NCBI GenBank assembly: GCA_964477035.1
Contig: CAYZCW010000007.1
Span: forward strand, 117,295-181,294
Reading direction: 5' to 3'
Length of the DNA: 64,000 nt
Origin: SLSG01 sp964477035
Lineage (GTDB): Bacteria; Bacteroidota; Bacteroidia; Bacteroidales; UBA7960
Of this stretch, positions 40,523 through 48,765 are shown piece by piece; position 1 is the stretch's first letter, and each line of letters opens with the position of its first letter. A program made the translations under genes and the position numbers. Below the pieces are notes generated by a model. That model was not told where the DNA came from. It saw only the letters and a program-made list of their open reading frames with translations, and made no database searches.

Positions 40523-41158
40523 ATGCTTCGACTGGAAAACATCTTTCTCAGGCTGGGGAACAACCCATTGTTCCGGAACCTGTCGGTCAGTGTCCCCGCC
40601 GGCGGCCGGCTCCTTGTCAGGGGCCGGTCGGGCAGCGGCAAAAGCAGCCTGTTGCGACTGCTGCTGGGCTTTGGCCGGCCCGATCAGGGACGGGTTGTGG
40701 TGATGGACAGGGTGTTGGGCCTGGACAATGTGTGGGCATTGCGCCGGCACATGGCCTATGTGAGCCAGGACATGGAGCTGGGCCGGGGCCGGGTGGGTGA
40801 CTTCTACAGGGAGGCCTTTGCCTTCCGGGCGAACCGCGGGATGGGGTTCAGGTTGGAGGAAACGGTTCATCTGCTGGAAACCTTTGACCTGGACAAGAAA
40901 GTCCTGGACCAGCCCCTGGAAAAACTCTCCGGGGGGGAACGCCAGCGGGTGGCCATCATCCTGACCCTGTTGCTCCACCGCGACATCTACCTGCTCGATG
41001 AGGTCACCTCGGCCCTGGACCAGCCCCTTAAGGAACGCGTTGCCAGGTACTTCGAGCAGGAGGTGAAGGCCACCCTGGTGGTGGTCAGCCACGACCCGGT
41101 ATGGGACGTAAAAAAGTTTCAAACCCTCGATCTGGAGAAGCATGGAAGCCGCGCCTGA
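40523..41158 (+). CDS. fetA: ABC transporter ATP-binding protein, FetA (YbbL)-like
   Basis: A 211-residue ABC ATPase with Walker A GRSGSGKSSLL (about residue 35), the signature LSGGERQRVAI, Walker B IYLLDEVTSALD and the switch histidine in VVVSHDPVW. The ATG at 40523 is chosen because the family starts at ENIFLRLG-type sequence; the open frame begins earlier inside the previous gene. It pairs with the UPF0014 permease that begins 17 bases before its stop. In E. coli FetAB exports iron and helps against oxidative stress. Confidence 0.85.
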   Translation: MLRLENIFLRLGNNPLFRNLSVSVPAGGRLLVRGRSGSGKSSLLRLLLGFGRPDQGRVVVMDRVLGLDNVWALRRHMAYVSQDMELGRGRVGDFYREAFAFRANRGMGFRLEETVHLLETFDLDKKVLDQPLEKLSGGERQRVAIILTLLLHRDIYLLDEVTSALDQPLKERVARYFEQEVKATLVVVSHDPVWDVKKFQTLDLEKHGSRA

Positions 41159-41917
41159 CATATCGGTATTCCGGCTGCTGATGGGCTTCGGGCTGTTGCT
41201 GGTGCCCGTCGTCCTGTCGCAGGTGTACCGCCTGGGCCTCATCCGGCGCTTGCTGGTGTCCGTGGGGCGGATGACCGGGCAATTGTTCCTGGTCAGCATC
41301 CTGCTCATCTACCTGTTCGACTGGGACAATGCCTGGCTGAATACCGGCTGGGTCCTGGTGATGATCCTCTTTGCCAGTTTCTCGGCCATACACAACAGCA
41401 GCCTGGATTTCAGGCGGTTTTTCCTCCCGGTGTCCCTGGCTTATGTGATCGGGGCCGGGGGTGTGCTGCTTTTCTTCAACGCGGTCATCGTGAATCCGGA
41501 CAATCTGTTCACGGCACAGCTGCTTGTGGTGGTCGGCGGCATGCTGCTGGGCAACTCCCTGAACAGCCTAATCATCGGGATATCCAGGTATTACGAAACC
41601 ATCCGGCGGGAACAAAACCGCTACCTCTACCTGATTTCCCTGGGTGCCGGTCCCGGCGAAGCGCGCAGGCCCTTTTTCCGGGAGGCGGTGCTGGCCGCCC
41701 TGAATCCTTTTCTGGCCAATATGGCCACCATGGGGGTGGTGTTTTTGCCGGGCATGATGACGGGGCAAATCCTGGGCGGAGCCTCTCCGGATACCGCCAT
41801 CAAATACCAGGTTGCCATCATGCTGGCCATTTTCGCGGCAGTCACCCTGAGTGTCACCCTGGCCCTGTTGTTCACCTCACGCAGGAGCTTTGACGGCTTC
41901 GGGGTGCTGCAGGAGGA
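41142..41917 (+). CDS. fetB: FetB-like permease (UPF0014), cut by a scaffold gap
   Basis: A UPF0014 permease, 258 residues up to the first N, with about six to seven helices. The family motif YETIRREQNRYLYLISLGAGPGEARRP (written here as REQNRYLYLISLGA) and NMATMGVVFLPGMMTGQILG are present. Usual family length is about 260, so only the last few residues and the stop may be missing in the N run. It overlaps fetA by 17 bases and is probably translated with it. Confidence 0.85.
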
Positions 41918-42017
41918 NNNNNNNNNNNNNNNNNNNNNNNNNNNNNNNNNNNNNNNNNNNNNNNNNNNNNNNNNNNNNNNNNNNNNNNNNNNNNNNNNNN
42001 NNNNNNNNNNNNNNNNN
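41918..42017. other. Assembly gap of 100 N
   Basis: An uninterrupted run of exactly 100 N. A round number usually marks a scaffold join of unknown size, so the end of fetB and whatever follows it may be missing, and adjacency of the FetAB and Acc regions is unproven. Confidence 0.95.
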
Positions 42018-42030
42018 CCGGCCGGGCAAA

Positions 42031-43977
42031 CTACAGATTTTCTATAATCATCAGCGGCTGGTCCTTGCTGATCTTTTCCCCGTTCTCCGCCAGGATCTTC
42101 AGGATCCTGCACTTTCCCGGGGCCAGGATCTCATTGAACAGCTTCATGGCCTCCAGGATGCAAACCGGGTCGCCTTTCTTCACGACGCTGCCTTCCTCCA
42201 CGAAGGGTGGGGCATTCTCGCCCCCGGATCTGTAGAATGTTCCGGCCATGACCGCCTTGATGGCCTCTCCTTCCGGTACGGCTTCTTCGGCTTGCCCTTG
42301 CGGCTCTTCCGCGGGCTGCTCCCTGGCGACCTTTTCCTCGGCCTGCAGGGAGGTTCTTACGTTCATGGTCTCCCTCAGGGCCGGCATCCTGAAGTTGCCG
42401 TTTCCGGAGCTCAGGCTCAGGCTGAAATCCCCCTTGCTGATGACCAGCTCATTGACATGCATGCGGCCCGCTTTTTCAAGGATCTCCTTCAGGGCTTCAT
42501 AATCCCCGGGCTGAAGCAGGGGGGCGGCGGGGGAGGGAGCGGTCTTGGCGGTGGATTTCTCTTCCTGCTGCCGGCTTCTTGTCAGTTCCTCCAGCTCCTG
42601 GTCGGCCGGTGACTTCGGCCGGGTCTCCACCGGGGTGGCCCGCCATTTGAAGTACTCCGTGGCCACCTCCGGAAACAGGCAGTAGGACAGGATGTCTTCC
42701 TCGCTTCGGATCAGTTTCGGGTCGGAAATGTTTTTGGTGGCCGTGGGCAGGACGGGCTTCAGGTCGTCGGCCGGGCGGTGGTCGATGGGCTTTTCCCTGC
42801 CCAGGATCTTCTTGATAAAGGTGGGGGCAATGGGGGCCGGGGAGCGGCCATACATTCCCTTAACGTATTTCTTGACCTCATCGGGAACCATCTTATAGCG
42901 TTTGCCGGTGAGCACATTCATGACGGCCTGGGTGCCAACGATCTGGCTGGTGGGGGTTACCAGGGGCGGGTAGCCCAGGTCGGCCCGGACGCGGCTGACC
43001 TCCTCCAGGGCCTCCGGCAGCTTGTCCAGGGCGCCCTGCTGCTCCAGTTGCGAACGGAAGTTGGAGATCATGCCGCCCGGGATCTGGTGGATCAGGATCT
43101 CCGAGTCGATGGCGGGTTCATAGCCACGGCCCTTGGAACGGGTGGGGGTCAGGGCAGTGAAGTACCTGTTGACGCGCCTGAGGGCGTCCATGTCCAGCTC
43201 TGCCTGGTACTCGGTTTCCCGGAAGATGCCCAGCATGCTCTCGACCGGTGGCTGGGACGAGAAGCCGGCCATGGAGGCCACGGCGCAGTCAATGGCGCCG
43301 GCTCCGGCCCGCACCCCCTCCAGGTAGGAGGCAACCGCCATGCCGCTGGTGGCGTGGCAGTGGACCTGTATGGGAATGTCCACGGCCTGCTGCAGCGCCT
43401 CCACCAACTCCTTTGCCTGGGTGGGGGAGAGGATCCCGGCCATGTCCTTGATGCACAGGGAGTCAATGCCCAGGGCCACTTGTTCCCGGGCGTATTGGAC
43501 GTAGCGCTCCACCGTGTGCACCGGGCTGATGGTGTAGGAGAGTGCTCCCTGGGCGTGGGCCCCGTGCCGTTTGACGGCCCGGATGGCAGACTCCAGGTTG
43601 CGGGTGTCGTTGAGGGCGTCGAAAATCCGGAAGATGTCGATGCCGTTCTCGTGGGCGGTTTCCACAAAGCGGTCGAGCAGGTCGTCCGGGTAGTTCTTGT
43701 AGCCAACGATGTTCTGTCCCCGCAGCAGCATCTGCAGGGGGGTGCGTTTGGCCCGCTCCTTGATCAGGCGCAGCCGCTCCCAGGGGTTTTCCCTCAGAAA
43801 CCGCAGGCATACGTCAAATGTGGCCCCGCCCCAGACCTCCAGTGAATAGTATCCTATCTGGTCGATGGTGTCGATGATGTCGATGATGTCACGGGTCCGC
43901 ATCCTGGTGGCCCAGAGCGATTGGTGTCCGTCCCTTAGGGTGGTGTCGGTGATCCTGACGATGTGTTTTTTTTTCAT
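42031..43977 (-). CDS. Pyruvate/oxaloacetate carboxyltransferase fused to an AccB-like biotin carrier
   Basis: A 648-residue protein from the ATG at 43977; the open frame goes on 14 codons but without sense. Residues about 5-270 form the HMGL-like TIM barrel of the pyruvate carboxylase/oxaloacetate decarboxylase family (RITDTTLRDGHQSLWATRMR). Residues about 285-470 are the PYC_OADA domain. After a linker rich in Glu, Ala and Pro, residues about 505-648 look like bacterial AccB rather than the short OadA carrier: ALKEILEKAGRMHVNELVIS at the start, then GTFYRSGGENAPPF with the thumb-type insertion, then EAMKLFNEI with the biotinylated Lys612. It follows accA by 83 bases. The carrier may serve both this enzyme and acetyl-CoA carboxylase; no biotin carboxylase gene is in the window. 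Confidence 0.88.
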   Translation of the reverse strand: MKKKHIVRITDTTLRDGHQSLWATRMRTRDIIDIIDTIDQIGYYSLEVWGGATFDVCLRFLRENPWERLRLIKERAKRTPLQMLLRGQNIVGYKNYPDDLLDRFVETAHENGIDIFRIFDALNDTRNLESAIRAVKRHGAHAQGALSYTISPVHTVERYVQYAREQVALGIDSLCIKDMAGILSPTQAKELVEALQQAVDIPIQVHCHATSGMAVASYLEGVRAGAGAIDCAVASMAGFSSQPPVESMLGIFRETEYQAELDMDALRRVNRYFTALTPTRSKGRGYEPAIDSEILIHQIPGGMISNFRSQLEQQGALDKLPEALEEVSRVRADLGYPPLVTPTSQIVGTQAVMNVLTGKRYKMVPDEVKKYVKGMYGRSPAPIAPTFIKKILGREKPIDHRPADDLKPVLPTATKNISDPKLIRSEEDILSYCLFPEVATEYFKWRATPVETRPKSPADQELEELTRSRQQEEKSTAKTAPSPAAPLLQPGDYEALKEILEKAGRMHVNELVISKGDFSLSLSSGNGNFRMPALRETMNVRTSLQAEEKVAREQPAEEPQGQAEEAVPEGEAIKAVMAGTFYRSGGENAPPFVEEGSVVKKGDPVCILEAMKLFNEILAPGKCRILKILAENGEKISKDQPLMIIENL

Positions 43978-44060
43978 GGGGTCAAATCCTTTGCATGTTG
44001 TTGCTTGATTTCTTGGCACCCCCTCTTTGCTACTGCTTGGGGCGCTTACCTGCCTTCAGC

Positions 44061-44909
44061 TTATTCGGCAAATTGGCCCATGGCCGCAAACTTGGCATAG
44101 CGTCGCTGCAGCAAACGCTCGGTGCCGGTATGGCGGAGGGAGTGCAAGGCCTTTTCCAGGGCCTGTTGCACCGCCTGGGCCACCAGGTCCGGGTGTTCGT
44201 GTGCCCCGGGACCGGGTTCGGCGATGATCTCATCGATGACCCCCAGCCGCAGCAGGGAAGTGGCGGTCAGGTTGAGGGCTTCTGCCGCATCGGGGGCATA
44301 GCCGGCGTCCCGCCAGAGGATGGAGGCGCACCCTTCGGGGGAAATTACGGAGTATATGGCATTGGAAAGCATCAGCACCCGGTCGCCCACGCCTATGCCC
44401 AGGGCGCCCCCGCTGCCGCCTTCGCCGATGACCACACAGAGGATGGGTACCCGGATGCCGGCCATTTCAGTGATGTTGCGGGCGATGGACTCCGCCTGCC
44501 CCCTTTCCTCCGCCTCAATGCCCGGGAAGGCCCCGGGGGTGTCAATGAAGCTGATCACGGGTATGCGGAAGCGTTCGGCAATCCTCATCAGCCGCAAGGC
44601 CTTGCGGTACCCTTCCGGTTTGGCCATGCCGAAGTTGCGCGCCACCTGCTCCTCCGTGTTCTTGCCTTTGTTGTGCCCGATGACCATGACCGGTAAGCCT
44701 CCGATGCGGGCAAACCCGCCGATCAGGGCCTGGTCGTCGGCATAATAACGGTCTCCGTGCAATTCGGTGAAATCGGTGCAGATCCGTTCCAGGTAGTCCT
44801 GGAATACGGGCCTGCCGGGATGCCTGCTGATCTTGACAACCTCCCAGGCGGACAAGGCTTTGGCCTGCTTTTCCGTGGTGACTCTCTTCGATGATTTCCG
44901 TGCATTCAT
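44061..44909 (-). CDS. accA: Acetyl-CoA carboxylase carboxyltransferase subunit alpha
   Basis: A 282-residue AccA. It has LSAWEVVKISRHPGRPVFQDYLERI (in parts), GDRYYADDQALIGGFARIGG, GFRKALRLMRIAERF-like GYRKALRLMRIAERFRIPVI and the CoA-site helix loop GEGGSGGALGIGVGDRVLM. With AccD it transfers carboxyl from biotin to acetyl-CoA, forming malonyl-CoA for fatty acid synthesis. It lacks the longer N-terminal helical part of E. coli AccA (319 residues), as in many Gram-positive and Bacteroidota homologues. It lies 19 bases after accD, in one operon. Confidence 0.95.
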   Translation of the reverse strand: MNARKSSKRVTTEKQAKALSAWEVVKISRHPGRPVFQDYLERICTDFTELHGDRYYADDQALIGGFARIGGLPVMVIGHNKGKNTEEQVARNFGMAKPEGYRKALRLMRIAERFRIPVISFIDTPGAFPGIEAEERGQAESIARNITEMAGIRVPILCVVIGEGGSGGALGIGVGDRVLMLSNAIYSVISPEGCASILWRDAGYAPDAAEALNLTATSLLRLGVIDEIIAEPGPGAHEHPDLVAQAVQQALEKALHSLRHTGTERLLQRRYAKFAAMGQFAE

Positions 44910-44928
44910 GGATGAAGTTTCCTGTCGC

Positions 44929-45756
44929 TTATCTGTTGATAAAGCCCAATATCCGGCTGATTTCCTGTTTCATGTCCTTGCGGTTCACGATGCGGTCCAC
45001 AAAACCATGCTCCAGCAGGTATTCCGCCGTCTGAAAATCCCCGGGCAGTTTCTCCCCGATGGTCTGTTCGATCACCCGCCGGCCTGCGAAACCGATTACG
45101 GCCCCGGGCTCAGCCAGGTTGATGTCGCCCATCATGGCATAGCTGGCCGTCACCCCCCCCGTAGTCGGGTTGGTCAGGACCGAAATGTACGGGATGTTCT
45201 TCCTGTTGAGCCGTGCGATCCCGGCGCAGGTCTTGGCCATTTGCATGAGGGACAGCACCCCTTCCTGCATGCGGGCCCCTCCCGAAGCAGATACGATGAT
45301 GTAAGGCAGGCGCCGGTTGCAGGCCTCATTGGCCGCCCGCAGGATCTTTTCCCCGGTGGCGCTGCCCAGGCTGCCCCCCAGGAAACGGAAGTCCATGACG
45401 GAGGCGACGACCGGTATCCCGTGGATATTTCCTTTACCGCAAATCACCGCCTCGCTCACCCCCGAACGCTCCTGGTTGGCCTTGATCTTGTCCCGGTAGC
45501 TTCCCTTCAGGTCGGAGAAATTCAGGGCATCCACCGGGAGTACGCCCGCGAACAACTCCCGGAAGCTGCCCTCGTCGAACAGCAGGCGGATGCGTTCCGG
45601 TGCCGACATGCTGCCGTGGTGGTTGCAGGCGGGGCACACGTTGAGGTTTTCCAGCCATTCGGCTTCATACACATGGGCGTGGCAGTGGCTGCACTTGATC
45701 CAGAAACTTTTCCTGGTCTTCTTTTTCTCGGTGGGTGGTTTGGTGTACCAGGCCAT
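44929..45756 (-). CDS. accD: Acetyl-CoA carboxylase carboxyltransferase subunit beta
   Basis: A 275-residue AccD. The four-cysteine zinc finger is present near residues 22-44 (CSHCHAHVY and CPACNHH). The crotonase-type core follows (YIIVSASGGARMQEGVLSLMQM; VLTNPTTGGVTASYAMMGDI). It forms the heterotetramer with AccA. The ATG at 45756 begins MAWYTKPPTEKKK, the typical AccD start; the frame opens 11 codons earlier. It is the first gene of the accD-accA-carboxyltransferase operon. Confidence 0.95.
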   Translation of the reverse strand: MAWYTKPPTEKKKTRKSFWIKCSHCHAHVYEAEWLENLNVCPACNHHGSMSAPERIRLLFDEGSFRELFAGVLPVDALNFSDLKGSYRDKIKANQERSGVSEAVICGKGNIHGIPVVASVMDFRFLGGSLGSATGEKILRAANEACNRRLPYIIVSASGGARMQEGVLSLMQMAKTCAGIARLNRKNIPYISVLTNPTTGGVTASYAMMGDINLAEPGAVIGFAGRRVIEQTIGEKLPGDFQTAEYLLEHGFVDRIVNRKDMKQEISRILGFINR

Positions 45757-45881
45757 AGGATTCCCTGTTATTCCCTCGTTTTCCGGCACGAAAGATACGA
45801 ATAAACGGCTGTTTTAAAAAAAAATCATGTAAAAAGCGGCTGATCAGTTAAATGGGGTTGGAAAACTGGCATGGCGGACGA

Positions 45882-47648
45882 TCAGAAGGGGAGGGGCAGC
45901 AGGACGGGAATGAGGGCCCAGGCAATCCCCCCGGCCAACAGACCGAGTAACAGCACCGGCAACAAATTTCTCCTGAGCAGGACCCCCTCCACCCCGCTCA
46001 GACCGACGGTGGCACAGGCCGCGATGATGTTGTGTACCCCGACCATGTTGCCCAGGGCCCCGCCCACGTTCTGTAGGCTGACAACCAGGATCCTGGACAG
46101 TCCGAGCTCCTCGGCCAGGGTGTATTGGAACAAAGAGAACAACATATTGGATACGGCGTTGGAGCCCGCCATGAAGGATCCCAGGGCCCCGACAAACGGG
46201 CTGAAAAGCGGCCAGGCCCCCCTGGCCAGTCCCGCGACAGACTCCGCCATGGCAATGGGCATGTCGGGCAGGCCGCCCGGGTTGTTTCCCGATTGCATCA
46301 TGAGCCGGATCATCGGCACCGCGAATACCAGGGCCAGCGCCGGGGCCCTGGTTCTGGAAAAGGCCTCCTTCCAGGCATGAACGGCCCTGGCCCGCCCCAT
46401 CCCGAACAAGGGAATGGCCAGCAGGGCCACCAGCAGAAACGGCAGGATGCCCGGGTTGTTCAGGGGGGCGATGCCGGCATCGATCCCGGTCCCAAGGAGG
46501 TTTTCCGTATGAAGCCTTGCCCCGCTTATCCAACGGCCGAAGGGGAGGGCGCGGATGCGGGTCAGCACCAGCAGCAAGGCGATCAGGCCGTAAGGAAGCC
46601 AGGCCCTTAACAAACCGGGCGGGTCCTTTGGGGGCCTCCCGGAGGGGGAGGGGCCACCTGCGGAAAGCCCACTGCCCGCCTCGCGGATGCCGGGCCGGAT
46701 CGAGCCCATCCAGTTCGCTTCCCATTGTCCTTCCGGGGGGAAGTCCCACGTCTTTTTGGGCACCAGGAACCCGGCCCGGGTCAGGGGTATGAGGATGGCC
46801 ATCCCGGCCAGTCCGCCGATGATGGAAGGAAACTCCGGTCCCAGCAGGAATGCCACCAGGGTGTATGGGACCATAAAGGACAGGCCGGCCAGCAGGGCGT
46901 AGGGCCAGGCCCTGAGGCCTTCGAGAAAACCCTTGTTTCTGCCAAAGAAACGGGTCAACATGGAGCTCATGAGCAGCGGCACCAGCATGCCGGGAACCAG
47001 GTGCAGCAGGGCGGTCCACTGACCGACCCCATGCAGCATCAAGTCGTGTCCCAGGCCATGGTCCGCCAGCGCCCCGGCAATGTGGGGAAGGTCCAGGCTG
47101 GTCCCGACCCCGATCAGGGTGGGGGTGCCCACGGCCCCGAACGACACGGCCGTGCTGTTGGCGACCAGCGACACCATCACGGCCGCCAGGGCCGGAAAGC
47201 CCATGGCAAGCAGAAGGGGGGCGGCCAGGGCGGCCGGGGTGCCGAATCCGGCGGCGCCCTCGATGAAGCTGCCGAACAGCCAGGCAATGAGGATGGCCTG
47301 CACCCTCCTGTCCGGAGAGATGTGCATGAAGCCCCGGTTGATGGCATGGATGGCCCCGCTTTGCTGAAGGGTGAACAGCAGCAGCAAGGCCCCGAAGACG
47401 ATCAGGATGATGTCCAGGGCAATGGCCAGGCCGTTGATGGCGGCCGCTGCGGCCCAGTTTGGCGGCATGTCCCATACAAAAAGCACCAGTACCAGGGTCA
47501 GCCCAAAGGCCAGCGGCATGGCACGGGTGGCCGGCAGGCGGAACCCCGCCATGCCCACAAGCAGGGCCAGGATGGGCAGGAAGGCCAGCAAGGCAAGCAG
47601 TTCTCCGGAAAGGTTCAATCCCTCAACCATCATCAATGCATAATCCAT
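45882..47648 (-). CDS. lldP: L-lactate permease family transporter
   Basis: A 588-residue membrane protein of the lactate permease (LctP) family with about 13-14 helices. Signature stretches are SGAIHAINRGFMHISPDRRVQ, GSFIEGAAGFGTPAALAAPLL and LVANSTAVSFGAVGTPTLIGV, plus GVHNIIAACATVGLSG near the end. It takes up or releases lactate with protons. The start is the ATG at 47648; a TTG two codons earlier also keeps the frame open. It is divergent from a D-2-hydroxyacid dehydrogenase 109 bases away, which fits a lactate locus. Confidence 0.92.
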   Translation of the reverse strand: MDYALMMVEGLNLSGELLALLAFLPILALLVGMAGFRLPATRAMPLAFGLTLVLVLFVWDMPPNWAAAAAINGLAIALDIILIVFGALLLLFTLQQSGAIHAINRGFMHISPDRRVQAILIAWLFGSFIEGAAGFGTPAALAAPLLLAMGFPALAAVMVSLVANSTAVSFGAVGTPTLIGVGTSLDLPHIAGALADHGLGHDLMLHGVGQWTALLHLVPGMLVPLLMSSMLTRFFGRNKGFLEGLRAWPYALLAGLSFMVPYTLVAFLLGPEFPSIIGGLAGMAILIPLTRAGFLVPKKTWDFPPEGQWEANWMGSIRPGIREAGSGLSAGGPSPSGRPPKDPPGLLRAWLPYGLIALLLVLTRIRALPFGRWISGARLHTENLLGTGIDAGIAPLNNPGILPFLLVALLAIPLFGMGRARAVHAWKEAFSRTRAPALALVFAVPMIRLMMQSGNNPGGLPDMPIAMAESVAGLARGAWPLFSPFVGALGSFMAGSNAVSNMLFSLFQYTLAEELGLSRILVVSLQNVGGALGNMVGVHNIIAACATVGLSGVEGVLLRRNLLPVLLLGLLAGGIAWALIPVLLPLPF

Positions 47649-47757
47649 TGGCAATCTTCATGAAGCCGCCGGTCCGAAGCAGTATCCCGCGGATAACAGC
47701 CAAACATTTTGCGCCTGGATTTGTTTGATCACTGAACCACAAACCGGGACTCCCGCC

Positions 47758-48765
47758 ATGGCAAAAATTGCATTTTTCTCCACCCAGAGCTACGACCGCC
47801 GGTTCTTTGAAGACGCTTCAGACAAGCACCACTTCGAATTCTTTGAGACCCGGCTCACCCCGAAAACGGCCAACCTGGCCAAGGGATTCGACGGGGTGTG
47901 CGTGTTTGTGAACGACAAGGTCAATGAGGAGGTGCTTGCCGTGTTGTCCGGGCTGGACGTCGGACTGGTGGCCCTGCGTTGTGCCGGTTTTAACAACGTG
48001 GACCTGAAGGCTGCCGAGAAAAACGGCCTCCGCGTGATGAGGGTACCTTCCTACTCTCCCGAGGCCGTGGCCGAGCATGCCTTTGCCCTGATCATGACCC
48101 TGGCCAGGAAGACCCACCGTGCCTACAACCGGATCAGGGACGGCAATTTTTCACTGGAACGTCTCAACGGTTTTACCATTCACGGCAAGACCATCGGGGT
48201 GGTCGGCACGGGCCAGATCGGCAGGGCCTTCTGCCGGATTGCGGCCGGTTTCGGGGCCAGGGTGATCGCCCACGACAAATACCCATCCGACGAAATGCAG
48301 GAACTGGGGGTGGTGTACATGGGATTTGAGGAGGTACTGGAAGAAAGCGACATCGTCAGCCTGCACTGCCCACTGACCCCGGAAACCCACCACCTGATCA
48401 ACCGGGAGGCGCTTCAGAGAATGAGAACCGGTTCGATGCTGATCAATACCAGCCGGGGCAAACTGGTGGATACCTCCGCCGTGATCCAGTCGCTCAGGGA
48501 CGAGCACCTGGGGTTCCTGGGGATCGATGTGTACGAACAGGAGGAGAAGTTGTTTTTCAGGGACCTGTCCGAGCTGATCATCCGCGACGACCAAATCGCC
48601 CAGCTGATGATTTTCCCCAATGTGCTGATCACCGCCCACCAGGGTTTTTTCACCCGGGAGAGCCTGCTGGAGATTACCCGCTCCACCCTTCAGAATTTTG
48701 ATGATTATGAAGCGGGGAAGGAGTCTGACAATGAGGTGAGCTGCCAGCTGATCAAGGACTGCTGA
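47758..48765 (+). CDS. D-lactate dehydrogenase-type 2-hydroxyacid dehydrogenase
   Basis: A 335-residue NAD-dependent D-isomer specific 2-hydroxyacid dehydrogenase. It has GVVGTGQIGRAFCRI (nucleotide loop, about residue 147), HCPLTPETHHLIN, NTSRGKLVDTSAV (catalytic Arg about 233), and ITAHQGFFTRESL with the catalytic His near 295. The start MAKIAFFSTQSYDRRFF is characteristic of fermentative D-lactate dehydrogenase, so pyruvate to D-lactate is the likely reaction. A TTG frame start at 47725 is rejected. Its 3' end overlaps the convergent M28 peptidase gene by 14 bases. Confidence 0.9.
   Translation: MAKIAFFSTQSYDRRFFEDASDKHHFEFFETRLTPKTANLAKGFDGVCVFVNDKVNEEVLAVLSGLDVGLVALRCAGFNNVDLKAAEKNGLRVMRVPSYSPEAVAEHAFALIMTLARKTHRAYNRIRDGNFSLERLNGFTIHGKTIGVVGTGQIGRAFCRIAAGFGARVIAHDKYPSDEMQELGVVYMGFEEVLEESDIVSLHCPLTPETHHLINREALQRMRTGSMLINTSRGKLVDTSAVIQSLRDEHLGFLGIDVYEQEEKLFFRDLSELIIRDDQIAQLMIFPNVLITAHQGFFTRESLLEITRSTLQNFDDYEAGKESDNEVSCQLIKDC

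Noticed and set aside
38518..40641. Open frame of 707 codons on the minus strand
   Set aside because: It spans lpxA and the Ldh2-type gene in antisense and has no recognisable fold; the plus-strand genes are unmistakable.
45844..47475. Second long minus-strand frame of 543 codons
   Set aside because: It reads the lactate permease gene in another phase and gives no membrane protein pattern.
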